Shown here: positions 8,379 through 17,481 of the stretch, in pieces
How positions within the stretch are numbered: position 1 is the first letter of the stretch
Layout of the letters: the number at the start of each line of letters is the position of its first letter
Assembly: GCF_008632955.1 (NCBI RefSeq)
Contig: NZ_CP043959.1
Coordinates: forward strand, 4,960,001 to 5,024,000
Direction: 5' to 3'
DNA length: 64,000 nt
From: Streptomyces tendae
GTDB taxonomy: Bacteria; Actinomycetota; Actinomycetes; Streptomycetales; Streptomycetaceae
Notes under the pieces: generated by a model
What the model was told of the DNA's origin: nothing
The model's input: only the letters and a program-made list of their open reading frames with translations
Database searches by the model: none
Made by a program: the position numbers and the translations under genes

Positions 8379-8561
8379 TCAGCGGCCCAGCTCCTTTCGT
8401 GTGGTCCTCCGCAGCCGCTGCCGCTGCGAGGGGTCCAGGGCGAGGTAGGCGGCCGCAGGGACTCCCAGGATGATCAGAAGCGCGGCCCACCAGGGCAGCC
8501 AGATCAGCAGGATGAGCCCGGCCGCCACACCTCCCGCGGCGATCTTGGCGTTCTTCGACAT
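8379..8561 (-). CDS. Small membrane protein, 60 aa
   Basis: The protein starts MSKNAKIAAGG, has one long hydrophobic segment or a tight helical hairpin (VAAGLILLIWLPWWAALLII, then LGVPAAAYLAL), and a basic tail RQRLRRTTRKELGR that should stay in the cytoplasm. GGAGGCG lies 7 bp before the ATG at 8561, which favours this start over an in-frame ATG 24 bp upstream. The function is unknown. The 228 bp between it and the next minus-strand gene show no further gene and should hold its promoter. Confidence 0.7.
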   Translation of the reverse strand: MSKNAKIAAGGVAAGLILLIWLPWWAALLIILGVPAAAYLALDPSQRQRLRRTTRKELGR

Positions 8562-8789
8562 GTGCGTCGCCTCCTTCGCGGCCACTGCCGCTCTCTGATC
8601 TGAAAACGGGCCCGCGTCGGCGGCGGTTCCGGACCGCCACCCTGAGACGTCCCTGAGATGCGCCCCTTAAGGTCTCCGCACCGTCTCCGCCTGAAGCGGG
8701 TCCCGGCACAGGTGCACGGCGACCACCGCGACCACCTCCATGGTGACCCACCTCACACCACGGGGGTACCCACCGGACACGGCGGAACC

Positions 8790-9278
8790 TCAGGACGGTT
8801 CCGCGCCCAGGGCCGGCAGCAGTGACGCGAGGCCGCTCGGCAGGTCGAAGGGCAGGTCGCTCGGGAGCCCGGAGGGCAGCTCGGTGGGGAATCCCGAGGG
8901 GAATCCCGAAGGGAAGTCGGAGGGCAGCTCCGTGGGGAACCCCGAGGGCAGCAGACCGGTCGGGAACTCCGACGGAAGGTCCAGCGAGGGGAGACCGGTG
9001 TCCGTGGCAGTCTCGGAGGGCTCCCGGTCCGGCCCGTCGTCGTCCGACGTCGTGAGCACGACGATGGAGACGATCAGGGCCGCCACGATCACGGCGAGCA
9101 GCACGATCAGCAGCTTGCGCCGGCCAGGGCCGCGTCCCGGGCCGCCGTCGTGGCCGTCGGGCGGGCCGGACGTCGGTCCTTCGCCGTGGGAGGGCGGGCC
9201 GAAGCCGCCACCGGGAGGCGGCGGTGCGTCGTCCGGCGGGCCGGGCGGCTTCTGGGGCGGTACGGGGGGCGTGGCCAT
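8790..9278 (-). CDS. Single-pass membrane protein with Pro-rich head and Pro/Ser repeat tail
   Basis: The 162-residue protein has three parts. A cytoplasmic head (1-53) is rich in Pro and Gly (PPVPPQKPPGPPDD). A single membrane helix follows (LLIVLLAVIVAALIVSIVVLTT, about 55-76). The exported tail repeats LPSxFPTxLPSGFP-like units (about 95-160), with Phe/Leu at regular spacing. The tail repeats at DNA level too (gggaatcccgag units near 8890). Such proteins are common in Streptomyces, but the function is unknown. No clear ribosome site precedes the ATG at 9278; an in-frame ATG lies 9 bp upstream. Confidence 0.65.
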   Translation of the reverse strand: MATPPVPPQKPPGPPDDAPPPPGGGFGPPSHGEGPTSGPPDGHDGGPGRGPGRRKLLIVLLAVIVAALIVSIVVLTTSDDDGPDREPSETATDTGLPSLDLPSEFPTGLLPSGFPTELPSDFPSGFPSGFPTELPSGLPSDLPFDLPSGLASLLPALGAEPS

Positions 9279-9508
9279 GCACACCATGGTCGCCGTGGCC
9301 CCGGTCCCGCGCGAGGAGACGGCGGGGAAACCGCCCGCCAGTCGTGGCACGCGTACCCGGAACGCCACACTCCCCGCGCCGAGGGCGCGCCCCGCGCGAA
9401 CCGGACGCGGGAGACGAGTGAGCGCACGTGCGGGTGCGCCCGTGTCCGCCACGGCCGGGCCGTGCAACTGGCCGTACACCCGCCCCCGCCCTCAACCTTC
9501 CTCCCAGA

Positions 9509-9563
9509 CACCGCAGCGCCGCGCCCCCGGTGCCTGAGAGCACGGGAGCGCGGCGCTGCGGTG
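9509..9563 (-). terminator. Terminator of xylA
   Basis: A perfect 16-bp inverted repeat (caccgcagcgccgcgc with its complement) encloses a 23-base loop, 50 bp beyond the xylA stop codon. The remaining sequence between 9279 and 9508 shows no gene and should contain the promoter of the membrane protein ending at 8790. Confidence 0.7.
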
Positions 9564-9612
9564 ACAGTCACCCGGGGCCGCCCCGATGGGGTGAATCCCG
9601 GCCGCCGGGGCT

Positions 9613-10779
9613 TCAGCCCCGCGCGCCCAGCAGGTGGTCCATCGCCAGCTGGTCGAGGCGCTCGAAGGCCATGCCGCGGGCGGCGGCTGCCTCGGGGTCG
9701 AACTCCTCGAAGGCGGACCGGTCGTCGAGCAGCGCCTGGAGGCCGTCGCCGGCGGTCGGCTGGGCGAGCTCGTCCAGACGGGCCGCGCGCAGCGCCTCCT
9801 GGACCTCCGGGTCGGCGCGGAAGGCGGCCGCGCGCTCCTTGAGGATCAGGTAGTTGCGCATGCAGCCGGCCGCCGAGGCCCACACGCCGTCGAAGTCCTC
9901 GGTCCGCGGCGGCTTGAAGTCGAAGTGACGCGGGCCCTCGTACCCGGCCGTCTCCAGCAGGTCCACCAGCCAGAACGCGGCACGCAGGTCGCCCGCGCCG
10001 AAGCGGAGGTCCTGGTCGTACTTGATGCCGGACTGGCCGTTGAGGTCGATGTGGAACAGCTTGCCCGCCCACAGGGCCTGCGCGATGCCGTGCGGGAAGT
10101 TCAGGCCGGCCATCTGCTCGTGGCCGACCTCCGGGTTCACGCCGTACAGCTCCGGGCGCTCGAGGCGCTCGATGAACGCCAGGGCGTGGCCGATGGTCGG
10201 GAGGAGAATGTCGCCGCGCGGCTCGTTCGGCTTGGGCTCGATGGCGAAGCGGAGGTCGTAGCCCTGGGAGGTGACGTACTCGCCGAGGAGGTCGAAGGCC
10301 TCCTTCATCCGGTCGAGGGCGACCCGGACGTCCTTGGCGGCGCCGGACTCGGCGCCCTCACGGCCGCCCCACGCGACGTAGGTCTGCGCGCCGAGCTCGG
10401 CCGCGAGGTCGATGTTGCGGATGGTCTTGCGCAGCGCGTAACGGCGCACGTCACGGTCGTTGGCGGTGAAGCCGCCGTCCTTGAACACCGGGTGGGTGAA
10501 CAGGTTGGTGGTCGCCATCGGGACCTTCATGCCGGTCTCGTCCAGCGCCTGGCGGAAGCGCTTGATGTGCTCGGCGCGCTCGCTGTCGCTCGCGCCGAAG
10601 GGGATGAGGTCGTCGTCGTGGAAGGTCACGCCGTGGGCGCCGAGCTCGGCGAGGCGGCGGACGGACTCGGCCGGGTCGAGGGCGGCGCGCGTGGCGTCGC
10701 CGAAGGGGTCCCGTCCCTGCCAGCCGACGGTCCACAGGCCGAAGGTGAACTTGTCCTCGGGGGTGGGCTGGTAGCTCAT
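9613..10779 (-). CDS. xylA: Xylose isomerase
   Basis: XylA interconverts D-xylose and D-xylulose in the cytoplasm using two divalent metals. The 388 residues match the classic actinobacterial enzyme. His54 and Asp57 (VTFHDDD) form the catalytic pair. EPKPNEPRGD carries the metal Glu and the substrate Lys. NPEVGHEQM and FHIDLNGQSGIKYDQDLRF give the remaining metal ligands, and HFDFKPPR the last Asp. The start is ATG at 10779, after an AGGAG. It is divergent from xylB across 114 bp, the usual streptomycete arrangement for xylose catabolism, with a ROK regulator next to xylB. Confidence 0.97.
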   Translation of the reverse strand: MSYQPTPEDKFTFGLWTVGWQGRDPFGDATRAALDPAESVRRLAELGAHGVTFHDDDLIPFGASDSERAEHIKRFRQALDETGMKVPMATTNLFTHPVFKDGGFTANDRDVRRYALRKTIRNIDLAAELGAQTYVAWGGREGAESGAAKDVRVALDRMKEAFDLLGEYVTSQGYDLRFAIEPKPNEPRGDILLPTIGHALAFIERLERPELYGVNPEVGHEQMAGLNFPHGIAQALWAGKLFHIDLNGQSGIKYDQDLRFGAGDLRAAFWLVDLLETAGYEGPRHFDFKPPRTEDFDGVWASAAGCMRNYLILKERAAAFRADPEVQEALRAARLDELAQPTAGDGLQALLDDRSAFEEFDPEAAAARGMAFERLDQLAMDHLLGARG

Positions 10780-10893
10780 GCCGCGGCTCCTTGCTCGCTG
10801 AGACTATTTCGTCATGGCGGTTTACAAATTAGTATGCAGGAGCATTTCTGGGAAGAGACACACCCCGCCGGGGCGCGGAAGAGGGAGAGACCG
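10780..10893. promoter_or_regulatory. Divergent xylA/xylB control region
   Basis: These 114 bp contain both promoters. The middle (10805-10850) is strikingly AT-rich for this genome (ttcgtcatggcggtttacaa and attagtatgc) and is where a ROK repressor would be expected to bind. No perfect palindrome was seen, so the operator is not defined. A ribosome site (gagggagaga) precedes the xylB ATG. Confidence 0.5.
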
Positions 10894-12339
10894 ATGTCAG
10901 CAGCCGAGGGTCCGCTCGTCGTCGGCGTGGACACATCCACCCAGTCCACCAAGGCCCTGGTCGTCGATGTGACGACCGGCAGGGTCGTCGCGAGCGGCCA
11001 GGCGCCGCACACGGTGACCTCCGGCGCGGGACGGGAGAGCGATCCGCGCCAGTGGTGGGACGCACTGACCGAGGCATTGCGGCAGTGCGGCGAGGCCGCG
11101 CACGAGGCCGCGGCCGTGTCGATCGGCGGTCAGCAGCACGGCCTGGTCACCCTGGACGAGCACGGCGAGCCGGTCCGCCCGGCGCTGCTGTGGAACGACG
11201 TGCGGTCCGCCCCCCAGGCGAGCCGGCTGGTGGAGGAGCTGGGCGGCGCCAAGGCCTGGGCCGAGCGCACCGGCAGCCTGCCCACCGCGTCCTTCACGGT
11301 CACCAAGTGGGCCTGGCTGGCGGAGCACGAGCCGGACGCGGTGCGCGCCACCAAGGCGGTGCGGCTCCCCCACGACTATCTGACCGAGCGGCTCACCGGG
11401 CAGGGCACCACCGACCGCGGTGACGTCTCGGGCACCGGCTGGTGGGCGTCCGCCTCGGAGGCGTACGACGAGGAGATCCTGGCGCACGTGGGGCTCGACC
11501 CGGCGCTGCTGCCGCGGGTGGTGCGTCCGGGCGAGGTGGCCGGCACCGTGCGCGACGGGCACGACCTGCCGTTCTCCAAGGGCACGCTGGTGGCGTGCGG
11601 CACGGGCGACAACGCCGCAGCCGCGCTGGGCCTCGGGGTGCGTCCCGGTACGCCCGTGATGAGTCTCGGCACCTCGGGCACCGTGTACGCGGTGTCGGAA
11701 CACCGGCCCACCGATCCGACCGGCACGGTGGCGGGCTTCGCCGACGCGCGCGGCGACTGGCTGCCGCTGGCCTGCACCCTCAACTGCACGCTCGCCGTGG
11801 ACCGGGTCGCCGCCCTGCTCGGCCTGGACCGCGAGGCCGTCGAGCCGGGCCGCGACGTCACGCTGCTGCCCTTCCTGGACGGCGAACGCACCCCCAACCT
11901 CCCCCACTCGTCGGGCCTGTTGCACGGCCTGCGGCACGACACCACCGGCGGCCAGCTGCTCCAGGCCGCCTACGACGGCGCCGTGTACTCCCTGCTGGCC
12001 GCCCTCGACCTCGTCCTCGACCAGGACGCCGACCCCTCGGCCCCGCTGCTGCTGATCGGCGGCGGCGCCCGCGGCACGGCCTGGCAGCAGACCGTACGGC
12101 GGCTGTCCGGGCGTCCCGTGCAGGTGCCGGAGGCCAAGGAGCTGGTCGCGCTCGGCGCGGCGGCCCAGGCGGCCGGCCTGCTCACCGGGGAGGACCCGGC
12201 CGCGGTCGCCCGCCGCTGGAACACGGCGGCCGGTCCGGTGCTGGACGCGGTGGAGCGGGACGAGGAGACCCTGTCCCGGCTGGCCGGGGTACTCTCCGAC
12301 GCGGCCCCGCTGCTGGAGCGCGGCACGGACAACGGCTGA
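10894..12339 (+). CDS. xylB: Xylulokinase
   Basis: XylB phosphorylates D-xylulose to xylulose 5-phosphate, feeding the pentose phosphate pathway. The 481-residue FGGY-family kinase opens with VVGVDTSTQSTKALVVD (phosphate loop 1) and has SIGGQQHGLVTLDEHG, PALLWNDVRS (substrate-binding Trp-Asn-Asp), GTGDNAAAALGLGV with the catalytic Asp, MSLGTSGTVYAVS (phosphate loop 2), and LLLIGGGARGTAWQQ (adenosine loop). The ATG at 10894 is used because gagggagaga lies 4-12 bp upstream. The protein works directly after XylA, encoded divergently. Confidence 0.95.
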   Translation: MSAAEGPLVVGVDTSTQSTKALVVDVTTGRVVASGQAPHTVTSGAGRESDPRQWWDALTEALRQCGEAAHEAAAVSIGGQQHGLVTLDEHGEPVRPALLWNDVRSAPQASRLVEELGGAKAWAERTGSLPTASFTVTKWAWLAEHEPDAVRATKAVRLPHDYLTERLTGQGTTDRGDVSGTGWWASASEAYDEEILAHVGLDPALLPRVVRPGEVAGTVRDGHDLPFSKGTLVACGTGDNAAAALGLGVRPGTPVMSLGTSGTVYAVSEHRPTDPTGTVAGFADARGDWLPLACTLNCTLAVDRVAALLGLDREAVEPGRDVTLLPFLDGERTPNLPHSSGLLHGLRHDTTGGQLLQAAYDGAVYSLLAALDLVLDQDADPSAPLLLIGGGARGTAWQQTVRRLSGRPVQVPEAKELVALGAAAQAAGLLTGEDPAAVARRWNTAAGPVLDAVERDEETLSRLAGVLSDAAPLLERGTDNG

Positions 12340-12346
12340 CGCGCCG

Positions 12347-12367
12347 CCGGCCGCCGCGGGCGGCCGG
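12347..12367 (+). terminator. Hairpin after xylB
   Basis: A perfect 9-bp stem with a 3-base loop (ccggccgcc / gcg / ggcggccgg) starts 8 bp after the xylB stop codon. It could be a terminator or only a partial one, since the ROK gene follows in the same direction 98 bp later. Confidence 0.5.
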
Positions 12368-12464
12368 TTCCGCTCCACCGGCGACCGCCCCACGGCGGCC
12401 CCGCGCCGGCCGCCGTGGACGTCCGCCGGGCGCGGGCGCCCCAGAACCGAGGAATGACGGAGGA

Positions 12465-13673
12465 ATGAGCGCACCGCTGCACAAGACCCGTCCCGCAGGT
12501 CAGGGGCGTGCCCTGCCCGACACCCAGCAGGGCATGCGCCGCCGCAACCTCTCGCGGGTGATGCACACCGTCCGGGCCGAGGGGCCGCTGTCACGGGCCG
12601 CCGTCGCCTCCCGCATCGGCCTGACCCGCGCGGCGGTGTCCACGCTGGTCGACGAGCTCATCCGCACAGGCCTGCTGGAGGAACTGGGCCCCGAGCGGCC
12701 CGGACGCGTCGGCCGTCCCGGGTCGGCCCTGGCGGTGAGCGGGCGGGGCCCCGCAGGCATCGGCGCCGAGGTCGGCGTCGACCACCTCGCGGTGTGCGCG
12801 GTCGATCTGCGCGGGGAGGTCCGCGCCCGGGCGGTCCGGCACGTGCCGAACCGGGACCGCTCCCCCGAGCCCGTGCTAGCGGAACTCACCGAGCTGATCC
12901 ACCGGGTGGTGGCGGAGGCGGAGGGCGAGGGCCTGTGGCCGGCCGGACTCGCGGTCGCCGTCCCCGGCCTGGTGGCACGCGACGCCCGGACCGTCGTCCG
13001 CGCGCCCAACCTCGGGTGGCTCGACACGGACCTCGGCGCGCTGCTCCCGGCGACGCTTCCGCTCACCGTGGCCAACGAGGCCAACTTCGGCGCGCTGGCC
13101 GAGCTGTGGCTGGGCGAGGACACCCCGCGTGACTTCCTGCACGTCTCGGCCGAGATCGGTATCGGTGCTGCGGTCGTCGTGGACGGGCGCGTGCTGCACG
13201 GCAACCGGGGTTTCGCGGGCGAGCTCGGCCATGTGCCGGTGTGGCCCGAGGGTCCCGCCTGCGCGTGCGGCGGCCGGGGCTGCCTGGAGCAGTACGCCGG
13301 CGAGGAGGCGGTGCTGCGCGCGGCCGGACTCGAGCCCAGCGAGGACCGGGTGGGTCTGCTCGCGGGCCGCGCCGAACAGGGCGACGCCGCCGTACGGCGG
13401 GCCCTGCACGACGCGGGCACGGCGCTCGGCATCGCCCTGACCGGGGCGGCCAATCTGCTGGACCCCGAGAGCGTGGTGCTGGGCGGCGCGCTGTCCGGGC
13501 TGTCGCCCTGGCTGCTGCCGTCCCTGCGCTCCGAGCTGGCCCGGCGCACCGCGGGGCCGGCCTGCCCGGTGTCGGTGTCCGCGCTCGGCCCCCAGGGCCC
13601 CCTGCTGGGGGCCGCGCACTCGGTCGTACGGGGCGTCCTGGACGACCCGGCGGCGGTGGCGGAACGGGTCTGA
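12465..13673 (+). CDS. ROK-family transcriptional regulator (probable xylose repressor)
   Basis: The 402-residue protein has an N-terminal winged helix (about 30-85; RAAVASRIGLTRAAVSTLVDELI is the helix-turn-helix) fused to a ROK sugar-kinase-like domain. The ROK signature zinc site is CACGGRGCLEQYA, preceded by GNRGFAGELGHVPV. The position next to xylB and the divergent xylA makes regulation of xylose genes the simplest reading, probably with xylose or a related sugar as inducer; this is context, not proof. The start is ATG 12465, with GGAGG 4 bp upstream. Confidence 0.88.
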   Translation: MSAPLHKTRPAGQGRALPDTQQGMRRRNLSRVMHTVRAEGPLSRAAVASRIGLTRAAVSTLVDELIRTGLLEELGPERPGRVGRPGSALAVSGRGPAGIGAEVGVDHLAVCAVDLRGEVRARAVRHVPNRDRSPEPVLAELTELIHRVVAEAEGEGLWPAGLAVAVPGLVARDARTVVRAPNLGWLDTDLGALLPATLPLTVANEANFGALAELWLGEDTPRDFLHVSAEIGIGAAVVVDGRVLHGNRGFAGELGHVPVWPEGPACACGGRGCLEQYAGEEAVLRAAGLEPSEDRVGLLAGRAEQGDAAVRRALHDAGTALGIALTGAANLLDPESVVLGGALSGLSPWLLPSLRSELARRTAGPACPVSVSALGPQGPLLGAAHSVVRGVLDDPAAVAERV

Positions 13674-13756
13674 TCGTAGGCGTGCGGGGCGGTCACGACT
13701 GACCTCCGGCCGGGCCGGCCGCTCCAGGAGCGAGCACCACCGCGGCCCGGCGGGGG

Positions 13757-13782
13757 CCGGTCGCGCAGTTCCCCGCGCCCCT
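13757..13782. repeat. Copy of a probable dispersed streptomycete intergenic repeat
   Basis: The stretch around ggtcgcgcagttccccgcgc, continuing ccct, looks like a short sequence I recall as recurring in intergenic regions of Streptomyces genomes. Only one copy is in this window. The rest of the 227-bp gap (13674-13900) between two convergent genes shows no gene; a weak hairpin (cggcc-cttc-ggccg) sits at 13883-13896. Confidence 0.4.
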
Positions 13783-13900
13783 GGAGGGCGGCGGTCGGAC
13801 CGCACCACCACACCACCCGCCGCCCTCCTCACCGCATCCGCCCGGCGCAGGCGCCGTTACGCGGCCAACTCCTGGCCATGAAACGGCCCTTCGGCCGGTC

Positions 13901-14095
13901 TCACGGGCTCAGGCTGCCGACGATGTCGGCGGTCGCCGTGAGGCCGCTGTGGATCGTGGGCGCGATACTCGTGCTGGCCAGGTAGAACCCCAACAGCAGG
14001 CACACCAGGGCGTGGGAGATCTTCAGCCCACCGTTACGCAGGAAGATCACCGCCAGGACCGAGAGCAGCAGCACCACAGAGATGGAAATGGCCAT
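13901..14095 (-). CDS. Small membrane protein, 64 aa
   Basis: The protein starts MAISISVVLLLSVLAVIFL, then a charged loop RNGGLKISHALV, then a second helix CLLLGFYLASTSIAPTI and a short polar tail. The two-helix hairpin is clear; the function is not known. GGAGGAGG is placed correctly before the ATG at 14095, and this rules out longer in-frame starts. Proteins of this type are widely conserved in Streptomyces. It does not form an obvious operon. Confidence 0.7.
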   Translation of the reverse strand: MAISISVVLLLSVLAVIFLRNGGLKISHALVCLLLGFYLASTSIAPTIHSGLTATADIVGSLSP

Positions 14096-14197
14096 CGTCA
14101 ACCTCCTCCGCCACACCTGTTTCGCGGCGTTCGGCCGCAAGTGTGGCGTAGCGGAGGGTTCGTCCGGGCGGCTGACCTGTCCTCCGAACGTGTGGTG

Positions 14198-15051
14198 TCA
14201 CGCCTTCCTGTGGGCGTCGAGGAATGCTTCGAGTCCCGCCAGGTCGTCGGTGTTGAGGTGGTCGACGTCCGCCGCGACCAGTTCGCCCCAGAGCGCGTCG
14301 CGGGCCGGGCCGGGCAGGTCCGGGGTGGCCCAGAAGCGCACCCGTTGGCCGCGGGTGTGGGCGGTGCGCACCAGGGCGCGCAGTTTCCGGCGCTCGGCGT
14401 CGGGGAAGGCGCCGACGCCCTGCCAGGTGAAATGGAGCGTCCAGTTGTCGCTGATCAGCGGCGCGAAGGAGGCCGGCGCGGGGCCGCCGAGGTCGGTGAG
14501 CCTGCCGTCGTAGAAGGCGTGGCGGACCCGCTGGGCCTCCATGGGCGCGCGGGCGGCGCGGTCACCGGAAACGACGGCGGTGACCGGCCCGGTCCGCACC
14601 CTGCCGTGCGCGTAGGTGGTGAACAGGCCGTTGTAGCGGCGCAGTCGGCGGTCGAGTTCGGCGTAGGCGGACGCGCCCTCGGTCTTGAGGTCGATCAGGA
14701 GCTGGAGCGACCCGCGGTCGCCGCGGTACACCGTGCCGCGGTTGGCGCGGACGCGGGCGGCGAGCGGGTCCAGATCAGGGTGCGCGCGGGGTCGAGGTCC
14801 TCGGGGTCGTGGGCGACGAGGAGCCGGCCGCCGACGAGGTGGACGTCCGCCTCGACGCTGCCGAAGCGGTGGTCGAGGGCGTCGAACAGGGGGCGGGGGT
14901 GCTCGTAGTCGTTGTGCGCGTGGGCGCGCCACAACGGGCGGGGCCGGTGCGGGGGTTGGCCGGCCGACGCGTGGGCCGCGGGGAGGACGGCCGGGCTCGC
15001 GAGGGCGACGCCGAGGGCGGTGAGGGCTCTGCGACGGGTGGTGAGGGCCAT
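14198..15051 (-). pseudogene. Frameshifted PI-PLC/glycerophosphodiesterase-like secreted protein
   Basis: The N-terminal part reads MALTTRRRALTALGVALASP (Tat-like signal), WRAHAHNDYEHPRPLFDALDH, VEADVHLVGGRLLVAHDPEDLDPARTL, the catalytic half of this phosphodiesterase family. At about 14771-14777 the frame is lost. The rest continues in a frame shifted by one base: DPLAARVRANRGTVYRG, LLIDLKTEG, VVSGDRAARAP, FAPLISDNWTLHFTWQG, RFWATPDLPG, ending at 14198. Both parts are well preserved, so the damage is recent or a sequencing error. A good ribosome site (AGGGAGG) precedes the ATG at 15051. Confidence 0.8.
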
Positions 15052-15176
15052 GCTCTGCCTCCCTGAAGTGCCGTACGGGATCCCAGTGAGTATGGGGTCC
15101 CGCGGCGCGCAAGAAGCAGGGGCGTGCGAGGAGTTGGCCGGTTCGCCGTCGCCCGTTCACCTCGGGGCGCGTACGT

Positions 15177-15207
15177 CGGCGGCCCGCCCCTCGGGGGCGG
15201 GCCGCCG
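15177..15207 (-). terminator. Terminator of the acyl-CoA dehydrogenase operon
   Basis: A perfect 14-bp stem (cggcggcccgcccc and complement) with a 3-base loop lies 20 bp past the stop codon at 15227. Confidence 0.75.
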
Positions 15208-15226
15208 GTGTCCGTGGTGTGGGCGG

Positions 15227-16303
15227 TCAGGGCGCGGGCAGCTCTGCCGGCCCGGCCAGCGCCTCGCGGTGGGCGCCCGCCGTGCCGAGGGCGATCGAGT
15301 CGGCCTTGGCGCGCTTGAGGTGCAGGTGCGCCGGGTGTTCCCAGGTCATGCCGATGCCGCCGTGCAGTTGCACCGCCTCCTCGGTGGCGCGGACGGCGAC
15401 AGGGGCGGCGTAGGCCTGCGCCACGGCGACCGTCACGTCCGTGTCCTCACCGGTCGCGAGGGCGTCGGCGGCGGCCCGTGCGGCGGCGCGGAGGCTGACG
15501 GTCTCCAGCCACACCTGGGCGAGCCGGTGCTTGAGCGCCTGGAACCCGCCGACGGGGCGGTTGAACTGCTTGCGGTCCTTGAGGTACCGGACCGTTTCGG
15601 TCAACGCCCACTCGGCGACGCCGAGTTGTTCCGAGGCGAGCAGTCCGGCACCGGCCCGCAGGGCCCGGCGTACGGCCGGTCCGGCGTCGCCCAGGCGGCG
15701 GCCCGGGGCGCCGTCGAGGGTGACGCGGGCGAGGGGCCGGGTGAGGTCGAGGGACGTCTGCGGAACGACGGTGACCGCGTCGGCCGTCACCGCGTACAGC
15801 CCGCTGTCGTCCGCCGGCACCAGCAAAACGTCGGCGACGGCGGCGTCGGCGATGCCGGCCAGTTCCCCGTGCAGGGCGCCACCGTCCGCGCGGACGGTGG
15901 CGAACGCGGCGCCGGGGGCCTTGTGCAGCCCGACGGCGAGGGCGCCGATCCGCCGCCCGGACGCCAGGTCCGCGAGCAGGTCGTCGCCGTCGGCGCAGGC
16001 CAGCAGCGCCTCGGTGGCCACCACGGCGCTCGTCAGGTACGGCACCGGTGCGACCGCGCGTCCCAGCTCCTCCAGGACCACGGCGGCTTCACGGTGGGTG
16101 GCGCCCTGACCTCCCCTGTCCTCGGGCACCAGCAGGCCGGCGAGTCCCATGCCGTCGGCGAGCGCCTTCCACAGGGACAGGTCGTGCGGGGCGTCCGTCT
16201 CGATCCGGGCGAGCACGGACGCGGCGTCGCAGTGGTCGGTGAGCAGGTCCCGGACGGCGGCGCGCAGCGCCTCTTCCTCCTCCGAGTACAGAAGATCGCT
16301 CAT
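15227..16303 (-). CDS. Acyl-CoA dehydrogenase family protein (smaller subunit type)
   Basis: This is a 358-residue FAD-dependent acyl-CoA dehydrogenase homologue. It shows LVPEDRGGQGATHREAAVVLEELGRAVAP in the N-terminal helical domain, and RKQFNRPVGGFQALKHRLAQVW and AVQLHGGIGMTWEHPAHLHLKRAK in the C-terminal domain. It lacks the usual catalytic Glu context (EGTSEI) that its neighbour has, which is typical of the short partner in heteromeric dehydrogenases acting on bulky acyl-CoA such as sterol side chains. It overlaps its neighbour by ATGA (start 16303, stop 16300), so the two are probably a two-subunit enzyme. The exact substrate is not known. Confidence 0.82.
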   Translation of the reverse strand: MSDLLYSEEEEALRAAVRDLLTDHCDAASVLARIETDAPHDLSLWKALADGMGLAGLLVPEDRGGQGATHREAAVVLEELGRAVAPVPYLTSAVVATEALLACADGDDLLADLASGRRIGALAVGLHKAPGAAFATVRADGGALHGELAGIADAAVADVLLVPADDSGLYAVTADAVTVVPQTSLDLTRPLARVTLDGAPGRRLGDAGPAVRRALRAGAGLLASEQLGVAEWALTETVRYLKDRKQFNRPVGGFQALKHRLAQVWLETVSLRAAARAAADALATGEDTDVTVAVAQAYAAPVAVRATEEAVQLHGGIGMTWEHPAHLHLKRAKADSIALGTAGAHREALAGPAELPAP

Positions 16304-17481
16304 CGGGCGAGGTCCTTCCAGGCGACGTCCTTGTCGGTGCGCGGCTCGGCGGGCAGGCCCAGGACGCGCTCGGCGACGATGTTCAGCAGGACCTCGCTGG
16401 TCCCGCCCTCGATGCTGTTGCCCTTGGAGCGCAGGTAGCGGTAGCCGGCGTCCCGGCCGGTGAAGTCGACCAGTTCCGGGCGGCGCATGGTCCAGTCGTC
16501 GTACAGCAGCCCTTCCTCGCCGCGCAGTTCGACCTCCAGGCCGCTGATCTCCTGGTTGAGGCGGGCGAAGGCGAGCTTCATGCCGGCGCCCTCGGGGCCG
16601 GGCTGTCCGGCGACGAGCTGCTGGCGCAGGCGTTCGCCGGTGAGCCGGGCGACCTCCGCCTCGACCCACAGCCTGAGCAGCCGCTGGTGCAGATCGTGGG
16701 TGCGCAGCTCGGGGCGTTCGCGCCAGGTCTTCGCGACCGGGCCGATCATGCCGCCCTCGCGGGGCAGCCGCATGCCGCCGATGGCGACGCGCTCGTTGTT
16801 CAGGGTGGTCTGCGCGACCCGCCACCCGTCGCCGGTCCCGCCGAGCCGGTGGGCGTCGGGGATGCGGACGCCGGTGAGGAAGACCTCGTTGAACTCTGCC
16901 TCACCGGTGATCTGGCGCAGCGGCCGCACCTCGACGCCGGGGTCGGTCATGTCGCACACGAAGTAGGTGATGCCCCGGTGCTTGGGCACGTCCGGGTCGG
17001 TGCGCGCGATGAGGATGGCCCAGCGGGCGACGTGGGCGCTGGACGTCCACACCTTCTGCCCGTCGACCACCCAGGTGTCGCCCTCGCGGACGGCGCGGGT
17101 GCCGAGCGCGGCCAGGTCCGAGCCGGCGCCGGGCTCGCTGAAGAGCTGGCACCAGACCTCCTCGCCGGTCCACAGGGGCCGCAGGAAGCGCGCCTTCTGC
17201 TCGTCGGTGCCGTACTGGAGGATCGTCGGGGCGGCCATGCCCAGGCCGATGCCGATCCGGCGCGGGTCGTTGTCGGGGGCTCCGGCGGCCGCCAGTTCGG
17301 CGTCGACGAGGGCCTGGAGCGACCGCGGGAGGCCGAGTCCGCCGAGTCCTTCCGGGAAGTGCACCCAGGCGAGTCCGGCGTCGAACCGGGCGCGCAGGAA
17401 GTCCAGGCGCTCGGTCTCGGCGGGCGGGTGCGCGGCCAGCAACGCGGCGGTGCGGCGGCGCAGTTCGTCGGCGTCGGTCAT
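16300..17481 (-). CDS. Acyl-CoA dehydrogenase (large subunit type)
   Basis: The 393-residue enzyme contains the standard acyl-CoA dehydrogenase blocks: QLFSEPGAGSDLAALGTRA (FAD and substrate strand), VWTSSAHVARWAILIARTDP, LNNERVAIGG, and SKGNSIEGGTSEVLLNIVAERVLGLP near the C-terminus. It is translationally coupled on both sides (ATGA overlaps with the quinone reductase upstream and the second dehydrogenase downstream). Together the three genes form an operon for oxidation of an acyl-CoA substrate; a sterol- or branched-chain-type substrate is inferred from the paired dehydrogenase layout only. Confidence 0.88.
   Translation of the reverse strand: MTDADELRRRTAALLAAHPPAETERLDFLRARFDAGLAWVHFPEGLGGLGLPRSLQALVDAELAAAGAPDNDPRRIGIGLGMAAPTILQYGTDEQKARFLRPLWTGEEVWCQLFSEPGAGSDLAALGTRAVREGDTWVVDGQKVWTSSAHVARWAILIARTDPDVPKHRGITYFVCDMTDPGVEVRPLRQITGEAEFNEVFLTGVRIPDAHRLGGTGDGWRVAQTTLNNERVAIGGMRLPREGGMIGPVAKTWRERPELRTHDLHQRLLRLWVEAEVARLTGERLRQQLVAGQPGPEGAGMKLAFARLNQEISGLEVELRGEEGLLYDDWTMRRPELVDFTGRDAGYRYLRSKGNSIEGGTSEVLLNIVAERVLGLPAEPRTDKDVAWKDLAR

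Noticed and set aside
9634..10893. Upstream extension of the xylB reading frame across xylA
   Set aside because: It is antisense to a clear xylose isomerase, and the ATG at 10894 has a good ribosome site.
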